Below are positions 1 to 10,003 of a DNA stretch of 64,000 nucleotides, piece by piece. Source of the DNA: Belliella filtrata (GTDB taxonomy: Bacteria; Bacteroidota; Bacteroidia; Cytophagales; Cyclobacteriaceae). Position numbers and translations under genes: made by a program. The notes beneath the pieces were generated by a model. That model was not told the origin of the DNA. It worked only from the letters and a program-made list of their open reading frames with translations, and ran no database searches. The stretch spans positions 1-64,000 of the forward strand of contig NZ_JAKZGP010000020.1 in NCBI RefSeq assembly GCF_022549775.1. The letters are read 5' to 3'. How positions within the stretch are numbered: the first letter of the stretch is position 1; every line of letters begins with the position of its first letter.

Positions 1-22
1 CAAAAACACAAAAACTGGTTTA

Positions 23-52
23 ATTAAAAAAAAGAATTCCCTGGAAACAGGG
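23..52 (-). terminator. Probable terminator downstream of the propeller pseudogene
   Basis: Read on the minus strand, a five-pair stem CCCTG/CAGGG (39-52) with a four-base loop is followed by AATTC and a run of eight T (24-33). This is a short but recognisable intrinsic terminator shape. It would end minus-strand transcripts coming from the propeller pseudogene about 210 bases upstream. The short stem and the spacer before the T run lower confidence. Confidence 0.45.
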
Positions 53-264
53 TCATGGGAATCCTATGTCTATTTTCTAAAGCAAATTGATCAAACTACT
101 TCAATTATTTAAAATCGGAATTGCTGACAATTGCTTGTTTTTTTCAAGAAATAGCTTTCTCTTCTTGGTGTTTGTTTTTTTTTAATCACATAGTTTTTAT
201 TGTTGAAGATGTTTTGCCACTTTACTAAAGGCAAAGCATATGCATGCTTTGCTAGATTAGGTCA
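53..264. other. AT-rich non-coding stretch with a 22-base palindrome
   Basis: No credible gene is seen on either strand between the propeller pseudogene and the terminator at 23-52. The only structure is an inverted repeat at 231-252, GCAAAGCAT-ATGC-ATGCTTTGC, with nine-base perfect arms and a four-base spacer. It lies 12 bases past the pseudogene stop. It could form an RNA hairpin at the 3' end of that transcript or be a protein site. No T run follows it, so it is not a classical terminator. Confidence 0.4.
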
Positions 265-1379
265 TCAATACTGGAACTCAATAATATCTTCCTCTTCACT
301 TGATGATAATCCATAGATTACTTTATTTTTTTCATCTACAGTAATGTATTTGATTGGGATATTAAGTTCGAAATGCCCAGTGACTTTACCTGTATAATCA
401 AATAGGAATATTATATGGCATGGAGACATTCCAGTGGTTTGGATTTTCTTGACTTTCTCCCCACTGTATAGCATAAAGATTTGGTGTTCTCCAAGGAAAA
501 GTCCTGATAGGTTCTGACTGCTTCAGGGTCATTCATGTAGTAGTATGAGTAGTCTTCAGATTGTTGTATGATTTCATAGCTTGGGTTTTCGAAATATGGC
601 CCTTCTACGACGAGGATTTCTTTACTGGAGTAGTCTAGTATTTCAAAGTGATCCCTATCCATAGAAAAGAAACCGAATTTTGTTTTGCTCCTGTTAGAGG
701 TAAAATGATTTGCAAAAGCTTGTCTATTTACATTCAAGGGGTTATCATCTGGTAACATTCCTTTCCAGCTTCCATACCCTGCCAATACTTTTCCACTTTT
801 GCTGTATTCTACAAATTTTTCTTCTCCAGATACCCTAAGTGCCAGAAGGGTGCTATCTGTTAACCAAGTGATTTCAGTTGCTGCGTAGAACTCTGGATTA
901 CGCTGCTTAAGTTGGTTTTGAGAAAGCTTATGTGTACTGTCATTTAAGCTGAATTCAGAGAATACTTTTTCAAAACTGTATGCCCAAAAATTGCCTGGCG
1001 TAAAACTATAGTCTAGGGTCCATGTATATGCTACCTCGCCTGGCCCACTACCTTCTATGCCTAGACCATAGAGCCACTTCTTCTCTTTGGTGTCTATGAT
1101 GTGGAGTGGGGGATCCATAGCTTTATCAGAGACCACAATGTACTCATCTATGAAAAATGGCTTTCTTGTCATTTGAAAATTTGTGATTCCAAATGGTTCT
1201 CCTCTCAATATGGTTTTCTGTGGGAGATCACTTTCGGTTACCCTTACCCAATACTCACCAGGTCTACTTTGATAGTCTGATTTTTGGGTGCATTGAGTAA
1301 AAACTAGTAGTAATATAAATATGAAACTAATTCTTTTCAGTTTGCGATAGGCGAACAATGTAATACACATGTAAGTCAT
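265..1379 (-). pseudogene. Six-bladed beta-propeller lipoprotein (DUF4221/TolB-like type), frameshifted
   Basis: Two overlapping minus-strand frames make one protein of about 370 residues. The first (from 1379) has a lipoprotein signal with lipobox FTQC and propeller-like repeats, and is in family frame to about NDPEAVRTYQDF. The second, open from 522 down to 265, supplies the usual C-terminus (GEHQIFMLYSG, then FDYTGKVTG and YGLSSSEEEDIIEFQY). The switch must lie between about 475 and 522. Adding one T to the T4 run at 497-500 (AAAA on the plus strand) restores TYQDFFLGEHQIFMLYSG, so a one-base deletion or a sequencing error is the simplest reading. The family is known in Bacteroidota as surface or periplasmic lipoproteins of unknown function. 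The likely intact paralogue is at 24590-25768. The start at 1379 is uncertain; Met4 (1370) is equally possible. Confidence 0.7.
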
Positions 1380-1542
1380 TTGAAATTTTTGTGTTATTGA
1401 ATCTTTAATTTAACTAAAAAATAATTTATTCAAATGAATTGTTTTTTGTTGCTGAATATCGTTGAAATTATGTTTGAATCTACTAATGGTTATTGGGATT
1501 CAGTCTCATTTACTGCGAACGTAATTTTCACTCCTCAAAAAC

Positions 1543-1577
1543 AAAAAGGGTTTCCCACATCTGTAGGAAACCCTTTT
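1543..1577 (-). terminator. Terminator of the atpD-atpC unit
   Basis: A 12-pair perfect stem (1544-1555 with 1566-1577, AAAAGGGTTTCC type) encloses a ten-base loop. On the minus strand it is followed by a T-rich tract (TTTTTGTTTTTG). It starts about 20 bases past the atpC stop and separates the ATP synthase genes from the propeller pseudogene. Confidence 0.85.
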
Positions 1578-1597
1578 ATGATTTGTTATAGCAAGTT

Positions 1598-1843
1598 TTA
1601 CCCCACTACTTTTTCTGCAAGCAAAACGATTTTGTTGTCTTTTACTTCTACAACACCACCATCTACAATTAGGCTCTGTTTGCCTTCATTGGTCGTAAAG
1701 GATACAGTCCCTTTTGCCAATGCAGAGACTAGCGGTGCGTGATTTTTCAATACCTGAAATGCACCATTTGCTCCTGGAAAGCTTGCTTCTGAAACTTCTC
1801 CTTGAAACACTTTTTTGTCTGGTGTTACGATCTCTAGTTGCAT
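1598..1843 (-). CDS. atpC: F1F0 ATP synthase subunit epsilon
   Basis: Central-stalk subunit of the F1 sector, coupling rotor turning to catalysis. The 81-residue product begins MQLEIVTPDKKVFQGEV and contains FPGANGAFQVLKNHAPLVSAL, the hallmark of the N-terminal beta-sandwich domain. The usual length in Proteobacteria is about 135-140 residues; here the C-terminal two-helix domain, the inhibitory element, is absent, as in other Bacteroidota. The gene follows atpD after 81 bases and ends just before a strong terminator, so atpD-atpC form a two-gene unit apart from the other ATP synthase genes. Confidence 0.95.
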   Translation of the reverse strand: MQLEIVTPDKKVFQGEVSEASFPGANGAFQVLKNHAPLVSALAKGTVSFTTNEGKQSLIVDGGVVEVKDNKIVLLAEKVVG

Positions 1844-1924
1844 TTTTTCTTCTTATAAGGTTATTGAGTTAATGGTGACCAGCTTTATTATAAATAAACT
1901 GAGCACCACTAACTAGTAACTATT

Positions 1925-3505
<1,581 letters not shown>

Positions 3506-3599
3506 AGGATGTTTGGAAATTAAATCAAGAATAATTATCGGTTTTCATCAATTTATCGCTCAGACGCAATATACAAGGTATCCCACTGGAATGGATTTA

Positions 3600-4094
3600 T
3601 TAAAAAACTCGCCTTCCGAATAAGTAGGCTTTGTTCCAATAGCTATTACTAAGCTTGTCTTCTGTCACACCTAGCGATGTGGAGGAATGAATGAACCAAA
3701 CTTGCCCTCTACTGATCTCCGTGACTATTCCAGCATGTGATACTTGTCGCTTACTTTTACCGGTTGCAAAAAATACTACATCACCTTTTTCAAGTTTTCT
3801 TTCAGGTACTCTTTTGCCTATTTTACTCTGCTCACTTGAGGTCCGTGGCATAGTGACTCCTACACTTGCGAAGGAATGGAAGATCAATGCTGAGCAGTCT
3901 ATACCAGACCTAGTAGTGCCACCATAGCGATAAGGCGTACCACGATATGATTTTGCCGTTTCGACGACTTGATTAATGTTTTTTCTTCTAACTTTTTTGG
4001 TGGAAGAGCAGGAGCTAAATTGAAGTACACATGCCAAAAATAAAAATATATAAACTGTTTTAGAGATAGCTAGTTTTCTTCCTTTGATCCTCAT
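3600..4094 (-). CDS. NlpC/P60 family cell-wall endopeptidase, lipoprotein
   Basis: Predicted peptidoglycan hydrolase of the C40 family cutting within stem peptides. The 164-residue product has an N-terminal hydrophobic signal with lipobox FSSC (Cys29). The catalytic domain spans about residues 40-164: nucleophile Cys67 in GIDCSALI, catalytic His120 in QVSHAGIV, and a third polar position near His136 in WFIHSS. YRGTPYRYGGTTRSG before the cysteine is typical. The size fits a single-domain enzyme without cell-wall targeting modules. It stands alone between atpD and a divergent small gene. Exact substrate is not known. Confidence 0.9.
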   Translation of the reverse strand: MRIKGRKLAISKTVYIFLFLACVLQFSSCSSTKKVRRKNINQVVETAKSYRGTPYRYGGTTRSGIDCSALIFHSFASVGVTMPRTSSEQSKIGKRVPERKLEKGDVVFFATGKSKRQVSHAGIVTEISRGQVWFIHSSTSLGVTEDKLSNSYWNKAYLFGRRVF

Positions 4095-4391
4095 GCTTCT
4101 GTCTGGAATGGTTTTATTGGCGAAAATTGTTATCGATACTTATTGAGTAGTTTTACGACTTTCAATTATACATAGCTTCACTTTAGATTCAAAGTGTTTT
4201 TTGGATTAGCTATAAATTGTGTGTTATTAGTAAAACACCAGAATTTTTTAATATGGTAAAGTTGATTGAATAACGCATTGATGATTTGTTAATTTTGTTT
4301 TACTACAATTTAATGAAAAATCAATGATCCTTTACCCTTAAAATGGCCTGTTTTTGGCTATATTGCATCATATTTGCTTTGTGAAATACAT
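4095..4391. other. Divergent intergenic region
   Basis: About 300 AT-rich bases lie between the NlpC/P60 gene (minus) and the small unknown gene (plus). I see no ORF or RNA. A TAATTTTG at 4290-4297 with a TTG 21 bases upstream (4266-4268) is a weak candidate promoter for the plus-strand gene. Nothing else stands out. Confidence 0.3.
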
Positions 4392-4634
4392 ATGAGTAGA
4401 GAAGATTTCAAAAAATTACCCATTTCAAAAAAGATACAAAAGCTCTATATGGAAGGGACTTTTGTAGTGGCGATTAGATACTACTCGCACAAAATCAATT
4501 TGTATCTTTTAGGGGATGATTATGTTGAAGTATTTTATAATCACAAGCATGATAGAATAGATAAAATAGAGTACCTAAATCACCAACATACTCGAATGAA
4601 ATTCTACTTGGATCAGATCAACTTTGACTTATAG
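4392..4634 (+). CDS. Small conserved-looking protein of unknown function
   Basis: I do not recognise this gene's function. The 80-residue product starts MSREDFKKLPISKKIQKLYMEG (the frame also opens at 4374, but the ATG at 4392 is more likely). It is rich in charged and aromatic residues, with no signal peptide and no membrane segment. The pattern is one short helix followed by alternating strands (FVVAIRYYSHKINLYLLGDDYVEVFYN), suggesting a compact cytoplasmic alpha/beta fold. It converges on coaE with nine bases between the stops. No catalytic motif is visible. Confidence 0.65.
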   Translation: MSREDFKKLPISKKIQKLYMEGTFVVAIRYYSHKINLYLLGDDYVEVFYNHKHDRIDKIEYLNHQHTRMKFYLDQINFDL

Positions 4635-4643
4635 CTTTTTAAA

Positions 4644-5261
4644 TCAATTGCCAACTTCGGACAGCTTGAGAAGTTTTTGATGAATGTCTAGCACCTGAGG
4701 AATGAGTAGCTTATTATCTGTGTTTTTGACACTAAAATCACTTCTGGAGATTTTTTCTTCATCTGGCAATTGTTTGTCAATGATAGCCTGAAGCTGAGCT
4801 TGGCTTCTGTGTGGATCCCTCATCTGCACCCTATTGATCCTCACTTTCAGCGGAGAGCTTACCGTTATGATTTTGTACAAATCATTGGCAGAGCCAGATT
4901 CGAAAAGGAGTGCAGCTTCTTTTAGAATATACGGAGTGTTTTGTTCTGCAGCCCATGTTTCAAAATTCAATTTTACTGCGGGGTGAACCAAGCTATTGAT
5001 CAGTTTTGTCTTTGAGTCGTCACTGAATACCTTTTCCGCAAGGAAGGCTCTATTCAATGATCCATCATCAAAGTAAGTCTGATTTCCGAATGATTCCTTG
5101 ATTGCTGCTTTGAGGCTCTGATCATTAGCCATTAGCCATTTTGCCTTGTCATCTGCATAGTATACAGGAATTCCTAAAATCTCAAATATTTTCGCAACTG
5201 TAGATTTCCCTGAGCCTATTCCTCCAGTGATACCTATTAATAGTGGTTTGAGGTTACTCAT
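4644..5261 (-). CDS. coaE: Dephospho-CoA kinase
   Basis: Last step of coenzyme A synthesis: ATP-dependent phosphorylation of the ribose 3'-hydroxyl of dephospho-CoA. The 205-residue product has the P-loop GGIGSGKS (residues 13-20) after LLIGIT, then YYADDKAKWLM, HPAVKLNFETW and LKEAALLFESG, all typical of the family. Length is normal. Its start overlaps the ybbR-like gene by eight bases, indicating translational coupling at the end of the nusB-ytxH-DUF1573-yajC-ybbR-coaE operon. Confidence 0.95.
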   Translation of the reverse strand: MSNLKPLLIGITGGIGSGKSTVAKIFEILGIPVYYADDKAKWLMANDQSLKAAIKESFGNQTYFDDGSLNRAFLAEKVFSDDSKTKLINSLVHPAVKLNFETWAAEQNTPYILKEAALLFESGSANDLYKIITVSSPLKVRINRVQMRDPHRSQAQLQAIIDKQLPDEEKISRSDFSVKNTDNKLLIPQVLDIHQKLLKLSEVGN

Positions 5262-6219
5262 ATTTCAGTCTAAAAGTAGATGGTTCAAACCTGACATTTT
5301 CGAGAATAGATGTGCGAGGACTTAGGGTTATAGAAATGGTACTGTCTTCTTTATCTCTGTTGTAATAGTTAAGAATGGCTTCTAAGTCCATTTGCTTAAG
5401 CTGTTCGACTTTTGGTTCTTCGATGAGATAGTACATCATTACATTGTTTGGTTCTTGAACCAAGCTCACATTCTCTGGGAAGTTGATTTTATTAATTTTC
5501 AATCTTTTATTCCCTTCTAGTAGCTGTACGATGTTGAATTTCACTTGAACACTCTCCTCTTCCAAGCTTAGGAAATCTTCCCATTCACTTGGGATAGCTA
5601 CTGGTATAGATTTTTCAAAGTTCTTGTTGATCTTGTCTTCTCCCAATTTGATTTTTAGGGAACCTTCAAGCTTTTCTAAGACTGATGTTGGACCTTTTAT
5701 GTTTAAGGTGGTAGGATTGATTTCTATTTCTCCGAGTATCCTGTGATTTTTAGCAATGATATTACCACTTGTGTCAGGTTCAACTTTGACTTTTCTAGTT
5801 ACAATTTTGTCAATTTTGAATTTAATCGTGTCAGAAACCATAGATACCAATGTAGTTGGTGAGATATTTTCAGCAAGACTTCTTCTGATTTCTGATGAAA
5901 GGATATGATTTTTGGTGGCAGGGTTATTGATTTCGATCAGGAATGGACTTTCATTTACATTAAAGTATTTCCTGAGCAAGTCCCAGCCATTGCCATTGAT
6001 TTCAATTTTTACTTTAGTAGGTAGTTTTTCTACAGCCATAAATTCTTCACTATCAAAAATAATTTCGATAGGATAATCTACTACTGTGTTGTAATTGTCT
6101 TTGTTGAGTGCGTTTAAAAACCAGAAAGTGGAAGCGGCTAAAAAACATAGCGCTACCACTTTCATGTTTGCAGCAGTTCTTGGACTTGCTGATTTAAAGA
6201 ATTTTTTTAACCTAGTCAA
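5254..6219 (-). CDS. YbbR-like / CdaR-type membrane-anchored protein
   Basis: The 321-residue product has one N-terminal membrane segment (about residues 17-39, MKVVALCFLAASTFWFLNAL) followed by an extracytoplasmic part with YbbR-like beta domains, for example DYPIEIIFDSEEFMAVEKLPTKVKIEINGNG. In Firmicutes, YbbR/CdaR proteins regulate the diadenylate cyclase CdaA. In Bacteroidota the gene commonly lies in the yajC-coaE operon and its role is unproven; no cyclase gene is adjacent here. Overlaps coaE by eight bases and follows yajC after eight. Confidence 0.8.
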   Translation of the reverse strand: MTRLKKFFKSASPRTAANMKVVALCFLAASTFWFLNALNKDNYNTVVDYPIEIIFDSEEFMAVEKLPTKVKIEINGNGWDLLRKYFNVNESPFLIEINNPATKNHILSSEIRRSLAENISPTTLVSMVSDTIKFKIDKIVTRKVKVEPDTSGNIIAKNHRILGEIEINPTTLNIKGPTSVLEKLEGSLKIKLGEDKINKNFEKSIPVAIPSEWEDFLSLEEESVQVKFNIVQLLEGNKRLKINKINFPENVSLVQEPNNVMMYYLIEEPKVEQLKQMDLEAILNYYNRDKEDSTISITLSPRTSILENVRFEPSTFRLKYE

Positions 6220-6227
6220 AGTGTTAA

Positions 6228-6545
6228 TTATTTTGTACCACTGGCTCTTTTAGTAAATTCTAGTGAGACAGCTGATTTCTCTATTTTGATTTTGAAGCCT
6301 TTGTCAAGCTCAAGAATGATAGTGTCACCTTCTACTGCATAAATCTTGCCATGGATACCACCTATCGTTACGATATTGTCACCTTTTTTTACCTCTTCAA
6401 GGAAATTTTTTGTTTCTTTTTGTTTTTTCTGTTGAGGTCTGATCATGAAGAAATACATGATCAAAATAATAGATCCGAAAAGGAATACTTGTCCTAAGAT
6501 TCCACCTCCAGCACCTTCTGCTTGAAGTAATATGAAATTAAGCAT
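6228..6545 (-). CDS. yajC: Preprotein translocase subunit YajC
   Basis: Small inner-membrane partner of SecDF in protein export. The 105-residue product has a hydrophobic segment at about residues 16-36 (GQVFLFGSIILIMYFFMIRP) followed by the diagnostic RPQQKKQKE and a soluble domain with VKKGDNIVTIGGIHGKI. Length is normal. It sits two bases downstream of the DUF1573 gene and eight before the ybbR-like gene, within one operon. Confidence 0.95.
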   Translation of the reverse strand: MLNFILLQAEGAGGGILGQVFLFGSIILIMYFFMIRPQQKKQKETKNFLEEVKKGDNIVTIGGIHGKIYAVEGDTIILELDKGFKIKIEKSAVSLEFTKRASGTK

Positions 6546-6547
6546 GT

Positions 6548-7096
6548 TTATTGTTTAACTGGCCCTAGGGCACCTTGATTGTTAGATGAATTTTTTGGTG
6601 TTACATTTCCCTTTAGTCTAAGCCTATTGACGTTTGGATTAGTATTGGCTTGGATAGTAACTGTAGGCGCCTGTGTACCTGGCTTACCAGCTGAGTTGAA
6701 TTCTACTTTGACAAATCCAGATTCCCCAGGTTTTACTGGCGTTTTGGTATAATCAGGCGTAGTACAACCACACGAAGCTGTTACATTAGAGATAACTAAT
6801 GGCACTTCTCCTTCATTGACAAAATTAAATACGTGCTCAATTACTTTTCCTTCCGCTATTGTGCCAAAATCAAATTCTTCTGCTGAGAAATTGAATTTTG
6901 CCATTGAGCTAGGGTCCACATTTGATACAGATTGTACATTGGAAGGCTGTGGAGCGCTCGCATTGACAGTACTAGCTTCCATTTGAGCTATTTTCTGTTC
7001 CAATTGAGCAATTTTTTCAGATTGGTCGTTGTTGCTACATGAGTTCATTACTAGGATTCCTGAAAGTAGCAGTGCGGACAAGCTTAACTTTTTCAT
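6548..7096 (-). CDS. DUF1573 domain lipoprotein
   Basis: The 182-residue product has a lipoprotein signal ending MNSC (Cys20), a short coiled coil (KIAQLEQKIAQMEA, residues about 28-41), a Ser/Asn/Pro-rich linker and a DUF1573 Ig-like domain from about residue 67 (FNFSAEEFDFGTIAEGKVIEHVF to the end). SNVTASCGCTTPDY with its CGC pair is the family hallmark. The domain is very common in Bacteroidota and its function is unknown. It lies between ytxH and yajC in the operon, with an 11-base gap to the former. Confidence 0.88.
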   Translation of the reverse strand: MKKLSLSALLLSGILVMNSCSNNDQSEKIAQLEQKIAQMEASTVNASAPQPSNVQSVSNVDPSSMAKFNFSAEEFDFGTIAEGKVIEHVFNFVNEGEVPLVISNVTASCGCTTPDYTKTPVKPGESGFVKVEFNSAGKPGTQAPTVTIQANTNPNVNRLRLKGNVTPKNSSNNQGALGPVKQ

Positions 7097-7107
7097 AATA
7101 TAATTAA

Positions 7108-7410
7108 TTAATTAGCCTCTTGATTAATTTGGTCAATAAGTTTATTGACGTCATTTAATAGGTTTTCGGCCTTGTTTTTAGCATCAGTGATGACTTTGTT
7201 TCCTTCTGATTTTGCTTCATTGAAGGGAAGGTTTTTGCCATTACGTAGGTCTTTGATGATTTCTTCAAGCTCTTCTTTATATTTTGAGAGCTGGAATGAA
7301 AGTTTATCTCGGGTGTTTTTTCCTGAATCCGGGGCAAATAAAAGCCCTAAAGCTGCGCCAAGTCCGGCACCAGCTAAAAATGTGATCCATGAAGTGCTGT
7401 TTTTGCTCAT
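7108..7410 (-). CDS. YtxH domain protein
   Basis: A 100-residue protein with a glycine-rich N-terminal membrane segment (WITFLAGAGLGAALGLLFAP, about residues 8-27), directly followed by DSGKNTRDKLS, the YtxH signature, and then a charged amphipathic helical tail to the end. Homologues are stress- or envelope-associated in Firmicutes, but the role in Bacteroidota is not established. It lies 13 bases after nusB and 11 before the DUF1573 gene. Confidence 0.85.
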   Translation of the reverse strand: MSKNSTSWITFLAGAGLGAALGLLFAPDSGKNTRDKLSFQLSKYKEELEEIIKDLRNGKNLPFNEAKSEGNKVITDAKNKAENLLNDVNKLIDQINQEAN

Positions 7411-7423
7411 TTTAAAGATGTTT

Positions 7424-8608
7424 TTATTTGTTATCTAATAAACCTCTTCCACTTTTCTTGATTTCTCCTTTGTCCATAAGCTCTTTGGAGATTACATCAA
7501 GTAATCCATTTACAAATTGTTTACTTTTTGGCGTACTATAGTTCTTAGAGATGTCTATGTACTCATTTATTGAAACTTTGACAGGGATGCTTGGGAAGAA
7601 TTTCATCTCAGTCAAAGCCATTGAAATGATGATTTTATCAGTAAATGCAATCCTGTCAATGTCCCAGTTTTGCGTTTTTTTGGCAATTAGGCTTTTATTG
7701 ATTTCTTCATTTTCGATGGTGAAGTTAAAGATATTTTGGAAGAATTCCTTATCGTCTTCCCAGTTCATTGCCAAGTCTGGAAGAAGCTCATCCTCCAATG
7801 ACCCTTGCTCAAATACATTTTTGATGAATTTAGAAGCCAAACTTCTTACGACCTGCTTATTTTCTGACCAATTCATATCCTTCTCTGAAAAGAAGTTTAG
7901 AATGACTTCATTCTTAAAGATGATTTTCTTCAATAATGTTTCTAAAATATTGAAATCATCTTCTTCTTGTGGATCATTAAGTTTGATATATTCTTGATAA
8001 ACTTCAGATGGTTTGATGTAAACTCTAAACCACTCTTTGATTTCAAGTTCTATATCATCTAGGTGTGCATCATGTCTGATCAAGGCAGTCTCGAAAGCTG
8101 GACTGTTTTTTATCTTGTTTAGAATAACGTTCCTACTCAAGTTTAGTTCTCTTGCTGATGTGGAAATTTGATCGTTATTGATCTTTCTTTTCCTTTCAGC
8201 TTCTTTGGAGACATGGTTGCCAAACTCGATCAGCATCTGTATGGCATTGAGGTAGAGTTGAGGGATACGTTCAGCAGATGTGATCATGTTTTTAAGCAGA
8301 AAATCGTAATCTTTTTCATTTGCTTTATGAAAAGCATTAATTGCTTTGATAGCTTCAGATTTGATTTTCGTGCTTACCTCTTGTTGAGATATAAGCGACT
8401 TGTTGTTCAGGTTGTCACTAAAAAGCTGTATTGTGGTAATTGCGTCAGCTTTCAATTGAGCCTTATCTTGCACTTCCATACTGTTCAAATCTGGAAGGAA
8501 AGACTCTCTTATAGAATCTTTGGCTATATTGAAATTAGATGATTTGCACTGCTCGTAAGCATATAGGCTTTGAAATGCCTTTACCCTAAGAATTCTTCTG
8601 TTTAACAT
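7424..8608 (-). CDS. nusB: Transcription antitermination factor NusB (long Bacteroidota form)
   Basis: NusB binds boxA RNA with S10 and supports rRNA transcription antitermination. The product starts MLNRRILRVKAFQSLYAYEQ; 30 upstream codons are open but run into the promoter region and lack homology. It has 394 residues, against about 140 in E. coli: a long alpha-helical N-terminal extension is followed by the NusB domain in the last 140 or so residues, ending with INEYIDISKNYSTPKSKQFVNGLLDVI, the NusB C-terminal signature. This layout is usual for Bacteroidota. It heads the operon down to coaE. Confidence 0.93.
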   Translation of the reverse strand: MLNRRILRVKAFQSLYAYEQCKSSNFNIAKDSIRESFLPDLNSMEVQDKAQLKADAITTIQLFSDNLNNKSLISQQEVSTKIKSEAIKAINAFHKANEKDYDFLLKNMITSAERIPQLYLNAIQMLIEFGNHVSKEAERKRKINNDQISTSARELNLSRNVILNKIKNSPAFETALIRHDAHLDDIELEIKEWFRVYIKPSEVYQEYIKLNDPQEEDDFNILETLLKKIIFKNEVILNFFSEKDMNWSENKQVVRSLASKFIKNVFEQGSLEDELLPDLAMNWEDDKEFFQNIFNFTIENEEINKSLIAKKTQNWDIDRIAFTDKIIISMALTEMKFFPSIPVKVSINEYIDISKNYSTPKSKQFVNGLLDVISKELMDKGEIKKSGRGLLDNK

Positions 8609-8693
8609 ACCTGATTTTAAAGAACGTAAATATAGTATTTTCACTTGAGTAAATGAAGACAGCCAAGTGAATCTGTCATTATTGAGCAATAAA

Positions 8694-8734
8694 ACCACCT
8701 GAAGTCCTTACATAGGCAGTAAGTTTCAGGTGGT
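8694..8734 (-). terminator. Terminator of the leucine dehydrogenase gene
   Basis: A ten-pair perfect stem ACCACCTGAA/TTCAGGTGGT (8694-8703 and 8725-8734) encloses a partly paired 21-base loop. On the minus strand it is followed by TTTATTG. It lies 22 bases after the dehydrogenase stop and isolates that gene from nusB. Confidence 0.8.
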
Positions 8735-8755
8735 CTGTTTGTTAATGTTAATGTA

Positions 8756-9856
8756 TTAATAAGGAAGTTTGACTTTTCCTATAGATTCGATTCTGCTCCA
8801 AGCCAATTCTATAGCTGCTTGCTGAGAGGGGATGTTATCTATTGCTGACTTATCAAGAATAGCCGTGGTGATGTCGTAGATTTTTTCAGCTTGCTTGTAT
8901 GTAGCTTCTCTATTGTATCCACCTACAAATTCAGCACATACATTCATGAGTCCACCAGAGTTGATGAGGAAATCTGGGGCATAGATAATGCCTTTTTCTA
9001 GAAGGATTTTACCATGCTTGTCTTCATCTTTAAGCTGATTGTTAGCACCACCTGCTACAACTTTACATTTCAATCTATCAATGGTGTCATCGTTGATCGT
9101 AGCGCCAAGTGCACAAGGAGAGTAGATGTCCATGTCAAAATCATAAACCATATCTGGGGTGATTACAGATGCTCCAGTCTGCTTTGCTACTTCAGCGAGT
9201 TTGTCTTCAAATATATCAGTTACAAAAACATCAGCTTTTTCTTTAACCAGCCTTTCGACCAAATATTTCCCTACTTGACCGACACCTTGAACCACAATTC
9301 TTTTTCCTTCTAGGGAGTCATTTCCATAAGCCTTTTTAGCTGCTGCTTTCATGCCAAGGTATGTTCCATATGCTGTCACTGGAGAAGGGTCACCGCCACC
9401 ACCTCTTACTTCAGGAAGTCCTGTGACATATTTGGTTTCCATCGCAATGTACTCCATGTCGCTTGTCTTCATGTTGACATCTTCAGCAGTGATATACCTA
9501 CCACCAAGTGAATCCACAAATCTTCCAAATCTTCTAAGGAATGCTTCATTTTTAAGTTTTGGATCACCTATGATTACGGCCTTCCCACCACCTAGATTTA
9601 GTCCTGCGATAGATGCCTTGAAAGTCATTCCTCTAGAGAGTCTTAGTACATCTGTAATTGCCTCTTCTTCTGAGGTGTAATGCCACATCCTAGTACCTCC
9701 AAGTGCTGGACCAAGTACTGTGTTGTGAATTCCTATAATTGCTTTGAGTCCAGTAGGCTCATCATAACAGATGACCAATTGCTCATGTCCTAATGAAGTG
9801 ATCTGTCCATAGATCAACCCTTCTTTGACTTTTTCCCCAGTATTAATTTCTAGCAT
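8756..9856 (-). CDS. Leucine (Leu/Glu/Phe/Val family) dehydrogenase
   Basis: NAD-dependent oxidative deamination of branched-chain amino acids, or the reverse amination. The 366-residue product has the substrate domain with Lys80 (SRGMTFKASIAG) and Lys92 (LNLGGGKAVIIGD), the conserved lysine pair of the family, then a Rossmann domain with GVGQVGKYLVERL near residue 196, and PCALGATINDDTI and LINSGGLMNVCAEF. The length and GGTRMWHY fit leucine dehydrogenase better than glutamate dehydrogenase (about 450 residues), but substrate choice among Leu, Val and Phe cannot be read with certainty. Single-gene unit with its own terminator. Confidence 0.9.
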   Translation of the reverse strand: MLEINTGEKVKEGLIYGQITSLGHEQLVICYDEPTGLKAIIGIHNTVLGPALGGTRMWHYTSEEEAITDVLRLSRGMTFKASIAGLNLGGGKAVIIGDPKLKNEAFLRRFGRFVDSLGGRYITAEDVNMKTSDMEYIAMETKYVTGLPEVRGGGGDPSPVTAYGTYLGMKAAAKKAYGNDSLEGKRIVVQGVGQVGKYLVERLVKEKADVFVTDIFEDKLAEVAKQTGASVITPDMVYDFDMDIYSPCALGATINDDTIDRLKCKVVAGGANNQLKDEDKHGKILLEKGIIYAPDFLINSGGLMNVCAEFVGGYNREATYKQAEKIYDITTAILDKSAIDNIPSQQAAIELAWSRIESIGKVKLPY

Positions 9857-10003
9857 TTGAACTTGGAATTTTTTAATGTGTTATATTTGGGACTGCTGTA
9901 TGGTGTAATCTCCGATGCAAAATTATATATTTTTATCGGGCTTTACCAATGCAATTAATGGAGTTAAAATAAACTAATCAAGTGATTTAAAAGTTTTTAT
10001 TTC

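Noticed and set aside
1434-1742. 102-codon plus-strand frame opposite atpC
   Set aside because: Covers the atpC terminator hairpin and atpC itself; translation is a shadow.
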